A DNA stretch of 64,000 nucleotides from Hirundichthys speculiger (GCA_018398805.1 JAGFBZ010001254.1:1364001-1428000); one strand, 5' to 3'. Positions 36,876 to 50,800 are shown, counted from the stretch's first letter. Notes: a model not told the origin generated them from the letters alone. Program-made: numbers and translations.

Positions 36876-38070
36876 TTAACCCTTTAGGCATCGGAGTTTT
36901 TTCAAGAAGATTATTATGATGTCACAAGGTGGCGGCCATATTGGAAAATATTCAATTTTGATATCAAGGTTTCAAAAGGCTATAACTTTAAAGTGGTTTG
37001 AGATAAAGACATAGTGTAAATGAGAATTATCTTCAGTATGAACCAAAATTTGGAATGGAGGTAGATTTGTCATCTAATTTGATTATTGTGACATCACCTG
37101 CCCAAACCTGCTCGGTAGTCCTCATTTTCAGATTTTTCCTCAAGCCCCATGCACAATGAAAGCTTTCATTTCAGGGACAATCACATCATAAATTCATGAA
37201 ATCTGGAGTATGGTTTCAATATTTCCCTTTCAAAGAACCGGTGGCCTTTTCTATTTGTTTGATTGGTGATGAAGCTCCAGAATTAATCATTTGGAAAATG
37301 GATGAAATCAATGGGCTCGGAATTTGTCAGCATTTGTCAGATCGTCTCCACAAAAACCGACAGGCTCATCAAAATTTAGGCTCCACTTTCGATACTCTTT
37401 CTCCTCTCTCAAGAAGTCTCAGCCACCACCATCGTCATCACCGTGATTTCCGGTGCGCCATTAGCGACGTGTTTTTTTCCTGTGGCTTCTCCTGCGTTGC
37501 CAGGACAACCGCTCTTGATTTCATCCCCGCAAAACCTTTCCATATTTGCAGTGTTATGAGCCCCCCTGACACCTCGACCTGCTTGGCGATTGCAGAATGC
37601 TTCCACCCCGGCCACGCTGAGGTGAAGCAGCCGATATACTGTGTACTGATTGTGGATGATGGCGCGCGGACTCGCCCTCACTACTACCACTGGACAACCG
37701 CATGTATTCCTCCTCGGAATCGGAGTTAGCTAGAACCTAATGAAGTACTTCGTGGATGCTAAACCGGCCTCTTGACATCGTGACTAAATGAAAAAACACT
37801 TTCACTCCACTCCGCTCTCGCTACACTCAGCATTTCTACCACTGCTGCGCCGCGCATCTCTGTGCCGGAGGCTGTTTTTCAAACTCATTTTAAGCTAAAA
37901 CTTTGAATAACGCCACCTCCAAAAATGGTTCTCAGATTACAGGCACACATGTCCGCCATCTCCTGGTGAAAAGTAGTAACAAGATTCGGCATCACATTTA
38001 TAGATACAGCCCGTTTTATTCAGCAATGATGCTTGCCGCAATATTGCAACTTTGGCGCTTCAAGGGTTAA
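36876..38070. mobile_element. piggyBac-like element with TTAA duplication
   Basis: The element body is 36880-38066 (1187 bp), flanked by TTAA at 36876-36879 and 38067-38070. Its ends are CCCTTTAGGC on the left and, on the complement, CCCTTGAAGC on the right; TTAA plus CCCTT ends are the piggyBac signature. The complement strand carries a short transposase-like start (see the pseudogene entry), supporting an internally deleted derivative. A 177-residue plus-strand ORF overlaps this and looks like a chance shadow. Confidence 0.8.
37554..37778 (-). pseudogene. piggyBac-type transposase N-terminal remnant
   Basis: On the minus strand, an ATG at 37778 opens MSRGRFSIHEVLH, followed by an in-frame TAG (37737-37739), then VLANSDSEEEYMRLSSGSS and a serine-rich tail to a TAA at 37554. 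A short basic start followed by an acidic S/D/E stretch is typical of the N-terminus of piggyBac-family transposases. No catalytic DDE region is present, so the frame is dead. The assignment rests on general character plus the TTAA/CCCTT ends, not on a catalytic motif. Confidence 0.5.
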
Positions 38071-41000
38071 ATTACCTTCCAAATCCCCATAATGCTTTTC
38101 TGCTGAAAGGAAGAAGGTCATTTTATTTTTGAAAGTCTCTCACAAGGATATTTATATTCTCTTTTCAAATCTGAACAAGCATGTCCATGTTACCGCTTTC
38201 ATAGACGTGCAAAAAAACAAAACAAAACAAAAATGAAACAGATCATTTAAATAGCAGTGAAGTGAGGAACACATTACTTTATCGGTGCATATGGTTTGGT
38301 TGCTCATTTGTTAATATACTTGCAATACATTTTAATGCACATTTTTATGACACTACTGGCAACGTTAATGAGCTGCTGTTGAGGTTGCTGCATCATGTTT
38401 TACTGCAACAGTAAACGGGAGCAGCTCGAGTTTGACTTGTTTCAGCATTGCACTGGTGAAATGATTTATAGTTTAATAATGGAAGGAAGAGAAGAATGTC
38501 CAAGAGACCTGGACAAGTCAAGAAAGATGGTTTTAAAGATATCCCCTTAACTATTATCAAAATTTGCATTGCAAGTGTGTTGGAGAGTGCATCTCTCCAC
38601 AGGGGCAAGTAAGCAGGATGAGGTATCTGTTTAACCAGACTACACTGTAGGGTATTTCAAATGCTGGTGAAATTCCTTGTCTCTAAAGGATTGCCTTTCT
38701 TTCTTTTTTTTTTAATTTCACCCCTTCAGTATAATCACTGTGAAATGCAATTTGTAGAATGAAATGAGGCACTATGTTGGCAAGACATTGTGCCTCAAAA
38801 AATGTGAAGAATTTCTAATTGAGAGAGGCTTTTTCTCTCGACTGCTTCTCCAACATATTGGCCAAGTCATCAAAGAAATGAATGAGAGATTTTTAAAGGA
38901 GAATAAGAGCAGACTTTAACAAAGACTTTCTTAAAAAGCCATAATCATTTGGAAGTGGTTACTTGTCAATCTCCCCTTAAAATAAGTTTGCTAATACCCA
39001 TCCAACTGTTATGTTACTGCCGACAAAAATGGTTGAGGGAAGCCATATAGCAGTCACATATTAACCTAAAATAATTTCAAACATCCCTCAAAACAAGTGC
39101 TTTCAACCAATCATCTGCTTTGCACCCAAAGAGAGAAAAAAAAAGTCGAATAAATGCTTTCAAACTTCTCTGATGCAAAATCTGGCATATGCTCTAAGTC
39201 CAATTACTGGCTGTTGCTTCATTGAATCCAGTGGCTTTTAATAGACCGTGAAGTGGCGCTTATTATAGGCTGGTGGGTGAGTTACAGCTGATTAGGCAAC
39301 TCTCTGCATTTCATCATCCTTTAATCGTAGAGGTCCGTACAGTAGGAGGACAAAGACCAGATAGCTAAAACAAAGATATTAGCAATTATATGAACAAAGA
39401 TACTGTATAGCAGAGACCTTGATAAGGACTTTAGCAATTCCACTCAGGAATTATACGTTTGTTAGTAAAGCGTGTTGTCCGTGCTATGCAGTCAACGAAG
39501 ACCTGGCTGAGGGGTGTAGATTTGGGTATAGATTAGTAGAGACCTGTCTCTACTTAAAAGTTACCAATTTTTAAGCAAACATAATCACACTGTTTTTGAC
39601 TGGAGACATATTTTTCCTATGTGTGCTGTTGCTTCTTGAAAAGTTTAGGCAGACTAGACTATTTGAATTCCTGAATAAATTCGTACTGTATAATGTTTGT
39701 AGTATAATACAGGAATGGCAATCTCCCTGCTAGCTGTGTTTTGGTCGTTTGTATGCTTGCAGTGAGAATCCCAGCAAAAAATAATAATAATAATAAAATT
39801 GCTTTTTCAAGATAGGTAAATGCCTACAGTGGTTGAAACACCATTATTGTGTTGGTTTTAAGCTCTTTGATGAGATCCAAAGCAATAATGCCACTGCAGC
39901 TCACAAGAATAATGAATGAATGGTGTGAACTTGAACTCTGGTCTTTCTGCCTTTTGTACAATTACATCTTCTATGAAAAAAAAGACTGCCCCTTTTTTTT
40001 TTTTTTTTTTTACATTTTTTGCCTGTCTTAATTGTGGCACTGTATAATCCATTTACATGTCTTTTACACAAACAGATGATCTTGCCAGTTCCCTCATCTT
40101 GCGCTGCTGGCAGACTAAGAATAATATTGCTGTGTGAAGACATGGCTGTTTTCCAGCTTCATCTTGATGCATTGGCTGGATCCACAAGGAAAAGTTATTT
40201 GCATTTGTGATAGATAGTAAATGATAAGAATGCTATCATCTTATTTTCAAAGAATATAAACATATCATAATCTGTTTTCCCTTCTTGATCATGCATTTTG
40301 TCAATTTGATTGAAATTACGCTGGCACATGAAGACGGATCACCTCTGCACATGTGATGTGTACCTATAAAGGGTCATTGATCTCAGATCTCAGCACATTT
40401 CAAAGACACAATGTGTTACCCAAAGCAAACAATGTAAAATAGGCCCATTAAGGAGTAATGAATCCATCAGGGAGAAATGGATTTGTCTTGAGGCCGAATC
40501 GATGGTGATTGCGCATGTGTGTTGGGGCCTGGGTGCATGCAACTATACAGACACTTAAAACATGCTCTTGTGATTTATAGCGTTCACCTAGAACGCGTTT
40601 CACACAGTGCAGCCGTCAGGGGATAGAGACAGGTTTGCAGCAGCTGTGAACAGGTGACTCATGTTCAATTTCCTCTCATGAGAGACACAAGCAACACGTT
40701 CCCGCTTCCAAAGGTCTTTCGTCAGCCTCTTATCAAAATATATACAAACACTTCCGCCTCTGACTGCCACGTTCATCCTTGATGCTGTCATGCGCAGCAC
40801 ATGGGCTACGTTCATGCATCATGCATATTCATCAGGACATTGAATGGTATGTTGAGCCACTGTGGGGTTACTTCACTTTTCTTTAATTAGAGTGGAAAAG
40901 CATGACACAGAGGGAATGGAGAGGAAATTCGGGGACAGATAGGAATCATTGGCTTTTGTGCTACGATTTCTCGCTCTGAATGGTGAAAGAGTTCTCTCGG

Positions 41001-43114
41001 TTTAATCACTGCTCCCGTGAATGGAAACAGGTCCCAGGCGGAGCGCGCTGCCAACGCAGCTTCTTTCTATGAATAGTCAAGCAGACCTATATTATTGAAA
41101 TGCTCCATGTGACATTTGATGCGTCACACTTTTTATGTATACAGCTGCCACATTCCTTTCATTGTGTACATCTAGCACTGATGCGCCGTCACTCTCCTGC
41201 TGCGGCATGCATTGCGCCCCTGGGTCGACAGGCGTGACTAAAGACAGCTGCGAAACACCTTTTATTGTGGAAAAAATGTAATCTGTCTCAATATAAGGCA
41301 CTCAGTCCCTGTCGCTGTCTGTGATTTTAGAAACCAGGGCACCTCGGTTTCTTGGTTCCAACTCTTCTCTGCAGAAGAGTGATTGTGGGAGAGAGACATG
41401 ACTGCTCCATTCAGTTCATGACTTTTGAGCTTTTCACACATGTGATGTTAATAGGTGATCTATTGCAGTTCCCCCGAGTGCAGCAACCAAGCAATTTCTC
41501 TTTTCTTTTCCTTCTCTATTTATTCCTCTGACTTTGCTGTTCAAATGAGATTTCATCTTGATCGTCTTGTCTTGTTAAATCAATAAAAATAGAAGGGGAT
41601 AAACATCTCTGCTCAAGTCGGAGCCTATATGAAATTGTGTGGTCTCTCTACCCCAATTCTCTCTTTCAGTCTTTCTCAGGCAATCATAAGTACTCTCCCC
41701 ATCCACCTCCTCTTCTTCAAAGGAGACGTGAAAGCTGCAGGACTATTGTTTACAGCTACCTCCCAGCCTCCCCTGGGTCTGATAAGTACCTGAAAAGAGA
41801 ACAGGATGGCTTTACAGGGCCTCTGTTAGCTACTGAGATTTAATTACAAATCAAATCTGTGATGGGGAAGTATTTGCCAAAGGTCAGAGCCTCAAAAACA
41901 CCCAATCTCCACTGCAGTATTTATTAAATCATTCATGATAATAGAAGATATTTGTGTTTCGAAAATTACTACAGTCAGATATTGAGTCATTGTCCCTTGA
42001 ATTGCAATTACGAGGTTTATAAATAGGCACAGTGTGGAGGTGTGTCAGACAAATTAGAGAGGTGGCTAATAAAGTCTGTGCCAATACATTCAAACAGTTT
42101 GACAATTTAAAGATACTCTTTCATACATTTGATTTTAGGTGTTTTAGATGGGCAGGCTTACTGAGAAGAATGACAGGTTTCCTTGAACTTCCAGCAGGGA
42201 TATGAATAAGCATGAAGCTCCGATCGTTGGAGCAACAGGCTACGAAATGACGGCGCACGAGTCACTTTACTCCAAATTAAACAATTATGACAATTATGCA
42301 CGAGGTGAGATGTAATTAGGTAGAGGCCAGCTACTTTTCAAAGTACCATTTAGCAGTCTGAAGTGCCAGAGAAAGAGAAGTGAAAACACTGATTTCATGT
42401 TCAGTTAGATTTCTGTGCTCCCGACAAACAAAGGAAGTGGAACAGTCTTAAAGCATGTAATGCGCAGTTTCATCAGTTTTCGCATGTGGCAGTAGGTGTT
42501 TTAGATGGGAAGGAGCTGCCATCACCCTGGATACTGTAATGATATCAAGGAAGCCGTCTATGATGGCTTCTGTCACAGAAATGCATCTTTACCAGAAAAT
42601 GGCAAAACTCTGGCAAAGCAAGACAAATAGCAAATAACAAAAAGAATCCCTACTTAAAACACAAAGGACTTAAGAGAAGAAGATCTATGCTGATTGTGTA
42701 TTTTGAAATCCAGCACCACAGGAGCTGGAGGGGCTACACACCAACTCAGAAAAACAGATTTCTGCTCTGAGCATTGAAGGTCAAAATTATTGATTCTGTA
42801 TTTTGTCATTCTGTAGTTTAACAAACGTCCACCAGAGGCGGATGGGATTAACGGATGTCCCACTGTCACAGCTGTCACAGCTGGATTGACTTTATTCCTC
42901 TCCCACTTGTGCACTTGTCATGCCGACAGCTTGGCTGTATAGTAAGTAAGAGTGGTTGACAACAAATAGAGCCTGTTTAACCTTGCCTAGGTTCTACAAA
43001 AAACTTTAGGAAGTGGATTTCAGTTACTCATTCATGCAGTCATACAGCATTTCTTCACACAATATATATGATTTCTAATATGTATGTAGCCCTTTGTTAC
43101 TATAATACCAAACT

Positions 43115-43145
43115 CAGGAGCATATCAGGAGCATATCAGGAGCAT
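43115..43145. repeat. 11-bp tandem repeat, ~2.8 copies
   Basis: CAGGAGCATAT occurs twice in perfect tandem followed by CAGGAGCAT. Short and otherwise unremarkable. Confidence 0.85.
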
Positions 43146-43606
43146 CTTGGTGTTCATTTTCTCACCAAAGGACAGTTGGACATGTGGTGGGTTTGGGGAC
43201 CAAACTGCAAAACTTCACAGTTTATAGTTTTAAATCATTTTAAGTTAGTCCACAGCTCCAGGGTCTCCAAGATAGGAAATACTCTAACTGCTGTGTGGGA
43301 CTGTGATTTCACATCTCAGCATTTTTCTCCAGTATAAAGAACTCTGCTCGATCCTGTGGGTGCGGCTCATTTGAGTCGATCTGGGATCTGTCACTCAGCG
43401 TCAGTAGAAAATGTCTCAGTGCAGAAAACACCGTTCGTATTTTAATGAATTCCAAAATCTATTCTATATACTTTTTTAAACTTTACTCAAACTTTTTTTT
43501 TTCTTAAACATCAATGTTTGGTTTAGTAGTTAATATAACAGTTTTTTGTCAAGTGACAAACTCAGAGCCTATATATTCTGAGATTAACTGGACAAACACA
43601 AAGTCT

Positions 43607-43759
<153 letters not shown>

Positions 43760-43769
43760 ATTCTATATT

Positions 43770-44703
43770 AGGGCTGGGCAATGATTAAAATTTCCATCCT
43801 GTTTTTTTTATGAATGAATAAAAAAAAGTTTACCAACAAAATCCTAACAATCTAGAGGCCACAATCAGAACATTAAAGCAGGTAATTTCTGAGGTAACAG
43901 CAGAAACTTTTAACGGGGAGTTCAACTTGGCAGTTGTTACAAATAACCTTGTTTCTGTTGAATCCTCCCCTGGGAGAACTTTAAAATGAAAATGTCCATG
44001 TAAAAGTTCTGTAACTTTAGAAATCCATAATTAGCTGTGTATCATTTTTGTTTTTTTTTTCATTTTCAATTGTCAATCAAAAATTTAAAAAATTTAAAGT
44101 GACTTTTTATTTTTTTTTCTATTTTTTATTCTAACACAAAAAAACAAAACAAAACAAAAAAATGCCTGTTTTTTTTTTTTCATATTTCAATTTTAGCAAA
44201 CAGGCCACGGGACTGAATTTGTTTTTAATATTTTATTGTCTGGTTTACGTGACCCAGAAATGGCTTTGTTTTATAATCAAGGAATAGACTTTCTGTTGTC
44301 ATTACACATCTGTGCCACTAGATGGAGCAGCACTGGAGTAACCAGCAAGAGAATAGCGCGACAGTCAACACATGGAGAAGATCTGATTATAAATGGAGGA
44401 ATGACGTGATCGTCTTGAACAAAGGGGTTTGAAAGTTTTTTTTTTTCCAGACGGAATTGCTAATATTGCTACCTGAGTTGCTACCCGAACTGTAAAGTAC
44501 ACTGATTTTTACCGTTCTCCATGTCTGTTTGAACTTTTCCGCAAGTTTACCTGCCAATTATTTTCCAGTTCCGCAGCAGCCAGTAACAGACTTTTCAAAA
44601 CAAAAGCATGTGAGCAACATGCGTTAAGGCGCGACAAAGTAAATGTCAGCGTTAATAAATCAATGCGTTAATGCGATAATAACGCGTTAACTTGCCCAGC
44701 CCT
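43770..44703. mobile_element. hAT-like element with AGGGCTGGGCAA inverted ends
   Basis: 934 bp bounded by a perfect 12-bp inverted pair AGGGCTGGGCAA / TTGCCCAGCCCT. The 5-bp sequence ATATT flanks both sides (43765-43769, 44704-44708); I do not see a clean 8-bp duplication, perhaps because of decay next to the (TA)n tract. Subterminal GCGTTAA and ATGATTAAAATT motifs match a common fish hAT-derived family. No coding frame recognised. It lies 84 bp downstream of a kirrel3 donor site. Confidence 0.8.
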
Positions 44704-44787
44704 ATATTGAAAAAAACAAAGAAGAAAAATCAAAGAGTAAAGAAATTTCAGTTGATTTAGGAAAAGAGATTCAATACAGTTCCATAC

Positions 44788-44937
44788 CAGAGAGGTCTCT
44801 GCCCACTCCCAGAGCCAGGCCATCTTTGATCCACAGGACAACCCCATGGTATCCGGGGATAGTGCATGGCAACGTCACAGGCTGGCCTGCCACCACCACC
44901 AGGTCCTGTGGCTGCTGGGAAAACATGGCCTCCGCCC
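44788..44937 (-). CDS. kirrel3: kirrel3 coding exon: first half of Ig domain 1
   Basis: Encodes the start of the mature ectodomain of Kirrel3, a homophilic nephrin-family adhesion receptor at neuronal contacts. Read on the minus strand, the 150-nt exon begins with two bases of a split codon after acceptor TTGAAG and gives [19 protein letters not shown], then the first Ig cysteine (TLPC) and the core tryptophan ([17 protein letters not shown]). It ends one base into a glycine codon before donor GTATGG at 44787. That G joins GC of the next exon in frame (S-G-Y-P-R-Y). The string [10 protein letters not shown] matches KIRREL3 as I remember it; KIRREL1 has LALGMGQGLK-like sequence there. The acceptor is preceded by a pyrimidine-rich tract (CTCTCTCCCTTTTTTCTG). 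The upstream exon with the signal peptide was not identified, so no start codon is visible; the internal methionine is not a plausible start. Confidence 0.95.
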
Positions 44938-46860
44938 CTTCAAAACAGAAAAAAGGGAGAGAGGTTAGGCCCGTCTATTTGAATCGTTATGCTATTTTTA
45001 CATGATCAATACAGGAGGGCAGGGGAAGTTCACAATCTACGAGGAGAATAAATGATGCCTTCAATCTTTTAAATGCTAAATGAGAGTAAAAAAAGCACAA
45101 TGTTCCTATTCCCACCAATTTCACTCAAACTTGTTGTCAAAATTGTGCTGAAAAGGCCCCAAAGGGTGACACACGAATGTGGCACTTCATTTTACTATGC
45201 ATAATACAGAGGCAAGTTACTATTCTCACATCAGAGTGCAGCAGTAGGACTAAAGCACAGGCTAAGAGACAGCCATCATCGCTCAGCTAGGTTCATTTAT
45301 GAAATATGTCACCGTGCAGATGGGCTGGGCCCGTACACACCAGAGCAGATAACGCAGTCTCGTCTGCCAACGCCGCTCTAGTGGCATACATTAACGCACG
45401 CTCACACCCTTGTATTCCAACCGTGCCACTGCTATTACCTGCATGCTCAAATGCATGTTCAGGCAGAAAGGACTGTGTAGCAAACTCCATTAGAGGGGTG
45501 CCAGTGAGTACAGTGATAACAGAAGTGCATTTAAGGTACATTCTTTGGGGTGGGGAGTTCAGGTGTTTTCAGAAAGAAGAACTCTGCATATCAGCTGAAG
45601 CCTGCACATGCTGACGTGTATCCACACTTGCTGCAAAGGATTTGAATGTCAAATTCAATCTCTAACAGACTGAGACAGTTTTGTTCAGAGTTCTTTTGTT
45701 TGCTCTCACTTCCCAGGATGACATTGTCTACCTTTTTCAGCCTAATACCCGGCCGTATTGATTCATGTTGGAGCAGGAAGCCACGTTGTGTGTAAACTGG
45801 AGCACACTTTGCCATCACGCTGAAATGGGTCCAATCAAGCCCCATTTTTCACCTTAATTATGTGCAAATAAAAGCTGATAAAACATGTAGCATGAAGTGA
45901 ATTACAAAAACAGACAGCTTGGATTGCGAAGGCATGTTTTCATCAAACACCTTCATATCACACTGCGCCCTTGTGTGCTTTGTTTTATATTCAGATTAAA
46001 TGACTTTCTCTTAATGTCAAACCACAGAGAATGCATTCAAGAAACTCAATTTAATTTAGGTTGATATTTTCTTGATATCAAAGATACAAGTTTATATATC
46101 AATTCAAGTGTATTCCTGCCCTCTCTATATTTGTCAACTGTTAAAAACTGCACACAATGCTGTACACAACCTCATAATAACACACAAGTTCACCTCTTCT
46201 CTTTCTCAAATCAGGATAATGAGCTTTTCATCACGTATTGATTCAAGACTTCCCAGGTTAACTTTGTTCAGGTGTGCTGCGGCTGAGGACTGGGAGGATT
46301 CTATTGTATGTATTGCGTTGCCCTTCAAACCTGGAAAGCTTTGTTCAGCCTTGACCGTGTTCCCACGTGAGGAGCTTATCTCAGCTGTGCTCTGCAGTCT
46401 GCACGCATATAAAGAGTGCCAAACATATATACAGGACAATGGCTCGTCAGTCAGTTCACAAAAATACTGTAAGCATGACAGGTCCCTATATCTGTTCATC
46501 ACTTACATTATGAAAAGTTTCAGCCTGTGCATTTATTGATTTCACGTCAGATGGACCGTTCTGCTGGTGCTCCTTATGCGTGTAGACTTTCTACACTCCT
46601 CCTATAAAGTACACACTCTCTTGTTTTACTTCTCCAGACTTGTCAAGAAAGAAAAGGAAAGAAAAATATTTGCGAAGCTGCCACCTTCTTTCTGACCTGT
46701 TGTAAACATTTGCAAAGGCATGCACAGATTTAAATCTGGAAGTCAGCCTCGTCAATAATTTTTTTTTTTGATAGTAGACACACTTTTAACTTGTCAAGCA
46801 GTTCCTTCACAAGTATCGATTGAGGACTTTGATTTCAACAAGGGAAACCCGAGTGCTGCG

Positions 46861-47217
46861 AAAAATGGTATCCACTGGGCGGCAGCTGCGGTCCAAACTG
46901 GTTGTCGCTGCTGCATTTGGGGGCTTTGGAGCGTCATGTGAACATCCGGTTTTGAAGAGACTTTGCCGAACTCCCACCGAATCGGAAGGTGCCGATTTAG
47001 CTTGCGGGTAAGGACAAAGATATTGACGTGCTGGACCACACAAGAAATTCAAGGCTATGTTCCAGTCATTTCGGTAAGGAACAGATCAGCACCGGCTGAG
47101 TGGTGATCTGTCTGCTTTGCCTGCAGGGAGCCATGGAAAAAAGACTCTTGTCTTCAAACGGACTGGATGAATGCGAGCGCTGCCCCCTTACAAACGATAT
47201 TCCGCAGTAGTCGGGTC
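46861..47217 (+). repeat. Interspersed repeat, copy 2 of 2
   Basis: Partner of 19864-20231. It shares the start AAAAATGGTATCCACTGGGC, the middle AACTCCCACCGA (AACTCCCACTGA in copy 1), the CAGTCATTTCGGTAAGGAAC / CATCAGTTCGGCAAAGAAAA segment, and the end CGCAGTAGTCGGG. GC-rich relative to its surroundings. No conserved reading frame between copies is evident. Confidence 0.75.
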
Positions 47218-47289
47218 GCCCCAATAAGACTTCTTTGATCTTGGTTGATTGAGAACTTCTCTCAGTCAATTACACGTTGCAGATTTACA

Positions 47290-47830
47290 AACTTACTGCA
47301 TGAAGTCAGAATTTGAAGTCAGGAATTTAAGCCAGTTTTTAAACCAGAGTCTCTGAATTTATTCAGCCAGAATTTCTGAATTTAGTGTCAAAGTTTAAAG
47401 AGAGATTTTCTGAGTTTAACATCAAGATGTCGAAATATATCAAGTCAGGTTTCATTGGCTTCAAATTGGATTTTCTGTTTTTCAATCAAGCCAAAAATTC
47501 TGAAGCTTACAAGTTCGAAGTCAGGATGATTTAATAAAAATAAATAAATAAACAAAAAGGTTAAATCAAAATATACAGTTTTGTGTTTTTCATCTTATCA
47601 TATATCTTATTTTCATTCATAATCTTTAAATTTGTTCTTAAACCTTCTTAGTTTAAAGTTGGAATTTTTGAGTTTATAAAGTCACATTTTCAGGTTTAAA
47701 GTTAGAACTTCTAAGATTAAATTTACAGAGTCAGAATTTTTGAGCTCACGGGGTCAGGATCTACAGAGTTTAAAGTCTAATTTCCCCTTTTAAAGTCCAA
47801 ATTTCAAAGTTTAAGATGTGGGTGTATTTA
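47290..47830. repeat. Degenerate minisatellite, ~21-bp unit
   Basis: Many imperfect copies of a unit like TTAAAGTCAGAATTTCTGAG: for example GAAGTCAGAATTTGAAGTCA at 47300-47319, AGCCAGAATTTCTGAATTTA near 47365, TTTAAAGTTAGAACTTCTAA near 47697, and GAGTCAGAATTTTTGAGC near 47729. A short TAAATAAATAAAC tract interrupts it near 47540. Such AGTCAGAATT arrays are common in fish genomes. Confidence 0.7.
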
Positions 47831-50800
47831 ATCAACTGACTTTAAACTAAAACACTTATGTGAATATCTGAGGCATTATAACTGGACTCACCGACCTGAT
47901 CAACTTCTGATTTGCAGTTGAATTTAGAAGCCAGGAAACTTTTGGACCACAATAATAATCTTGTCATCAGTATCCAAACTTTGAAGAGACAGTGCCGTGA
48001 CGGTTTTAATGTTCCTCACATTTGGGTGCATGCAAAGACCCTGTATTGTTGTAGCTGAACTGATTTTTTTTTCCTCACAAATGTATGAGCTTAGAAAGTC
48101 AAAAATAATCAGACTTTTAAGCAATTTGAAATTCTGGGGGGGTCAACATGCCCCCGCACCTCCCGCTGTTTGTCTTTTTCCTCAAGTGGCAAAATTGAAT
48201 TAAACTTTCCAAAGGGAAATTGCTGTAATTTGTTTCAGTGTATTTCAGTGACTAAAAAAGAAAATAAAACCGAAACCATGAAAGAAGCAGAAAGATAATG
48301 CATTTAATCCTAAAGGAGTCCTCTCTGGTGCCACAGAGAGTCATTGTAAAAAGTTATTGCTGAAGGCAGTAATGACCTACTGTACCAGACATCGCTGCAG
48401 CCGAGCCGAAGAAGCCTGAAGATATTGTTTAATCAGTATACTGTGCAGAGGATGTGCCGTGTTGTCCATTATGTTTAGCAGCTTGTGTAACATTCTTCTT
48501 CCTACAATCATCTCTCGGGGCTCTGGAGAAGTCTCCAGTACGGACCCTGCCTTCTTTATCAGTTCGTTCAGTAAATGAAAGCGAAGTTTGTGCAGCTGCA
48601 AGAAGTGCGTCTGCTTTGCAGCAATGAAAGTAAATGAGTGACACAATGAATTCTGACACAATAATTATGAAGACAAATCAAAAACCACCACAATGAAACT
48701 CTAATTCTAACTGAATGCAATGCAAATTAGGCGTGGAAAAACATTTTGTTTGTACATTGTTGCCGTGTCTTTAAAGGGCTTTTAAAAGACTCCCATGCTG
48801 AGGTGAATCAGAGACTTAACTGACAAGGGCTCATACTTAAAAGTCAATAAGTTAAAAGTGACCTCCTTCGTTCAATTTAAAGCCCGCTTGGGTTTGGAAC
48901 CAAAGAGCCTTTATAGAGACAGAGCTGCAGAGAAATGGGCTGATGAGTGTGAGCAGGCCGGGTCTTTCATCAAGCATGGCTGCACTCATGCATCCGTCTA
49001 TCCAGCTCCTCTGTAATGAATTCATCTCTGTCACATCCGCCAGATTTATCCTTCACTGGCGTCAGGGTTTTGGCTAAAAACTCACCACCTAATCTGCCTC
49101 GTCTCTATCCTTCGACAGACGTGGCACACAGCAACGGGAGACAACATGTACCCTCTCTTAGTCTGACGAATGTTTTCATAACTGAAAAGCGTAATTAAGA
49201 ATCAAGCATCTCACTTTGCTTTCCATCACTGACAGTAAGAGGAGGGGAGGGAGGGTGATTGTGCTCAGGTGCCCACTGGAGATGAACATTAATAATGCTT
49301 TATAAAGCCTTTAATGGAGTTTTCCAGAGAAATTGGTTAAATAAATACAATAAGATGGAAAGCAGTGAAGAAGTGCCTATTTGCTGTGAGTCAAATGGGC
49401 CCTGACTTCAGGTTCTGTGAATGTGTGGGCACTCCAGGCAGAGGCAGACACCTTTTTGTCTGTCGCCAAAGACAACAGACAGCCCCATGGATTTTTCTTT
49501 TTTCCTCGCTCAGCAACAGCCAGACATGTACGTTGTCTGGAACATCGTATTGTTCGGTATATTTAATTTGAAGCGCTTACTGACAGCAGCTGAGACAGTA
49601 TTTACTTTCGCTCCACACAATGACTAAATACGGCATTTTTCTTTTGCGAAAAATCCTTTTTAGGGCTCATTGAGCAGCGGAATTTACTTGAAGACACACT
49701 GCAGCTTTTGATCACATCATTTTTAAATGAATTCCTGAGAAGGCGAGAAAAAAACCTGCATCGATCAAATTTGATATTTGAAACAACTGAACACAACAAA
49801 GGCTCAAAAAAGGTCAAATGACTCATTTCAATTCATTTCAATTAATTGCATGCCTCGCATTTTAAAATTACTGACATGCCTACGTTTTGCATTACGTGAA
49901 ACAGTGACCCGTGACCAATAATTCTAAAATGACCTACAACTGTCACAAAAGTGGTTACACATCCATAATATAAGGGTTAAGAAACATTCATGTTACAGAT
50001 GTGGATGTGGAGTGTTTCAGAAAGACTTATACGGATGTAGGAAGAAGATGGTGGCGCTACATTGAAGATTGCAAATTGGAGATCAAACTTAGGACTGACT
50101 GAACTGTGCTTATGTGCATCAAATAAAACACTATATTTCATGCTGAGTTTGATTGAATATGATCCATTTAGGAGAGCGAGACCGCATATCTTTGATAAGG
50201 ACTGCCCAGTTATTTCAAATGGTTTAAAAAAAAAACAAAAACAAAAAAAAAACAGGTAGTTAAAAATGGAGCCCAGAGCCATAATCATAATGTGGACCAG
50301 CACTTTGCTTTGGCTAATGTTGTCATTTCACTTCAGATAATTTGTTTACCATTGGTCGGCTGCTGCATTTCCACACACTCCAGCACTATTTTCCCCTCAG
50401 AGCTAACTGCCCCCAATTTCATCGCTCTTTGCCAATCAGGCCTGGAAATAACCGTTACGGACGCACATCCAACCCACTTCAGAGGAATAATCAGCATGCT
50501 GTCTGTGCGGCATGTGGCCACACAGCACCAAAGCTTAGCTCATGATCATTATCAAAAACTATTACCCCTCTGGCCTGGACATTTCATACCAGCTATTTAG
50601 AAGCACACGAGAGCTTCACAATATGGAGGAGAGGGTGAGGTAGTCATGTGTGTTGTTATTTGGTAGCCAGTGACTACAGTTTCTGTGTTTTATGACGTTG
50701 TTGCTGGAAATATTGAGTTAATATCAAAGTGGACGGACTGGAGAAAGAAGCGGTGCAAGGCTGGGCTGGATATTTTTCTTCTTCAAATGCAATGGTGGCA

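Noticed and set aside
37196..37729. 177-codon plus-strand ORF, the longest in the window
   Set aside because: It lies wholly within the piggyBac-like element, has no recognised domain, and overlaps the opposite-strand transposase-like remnant that better explains the sequence.
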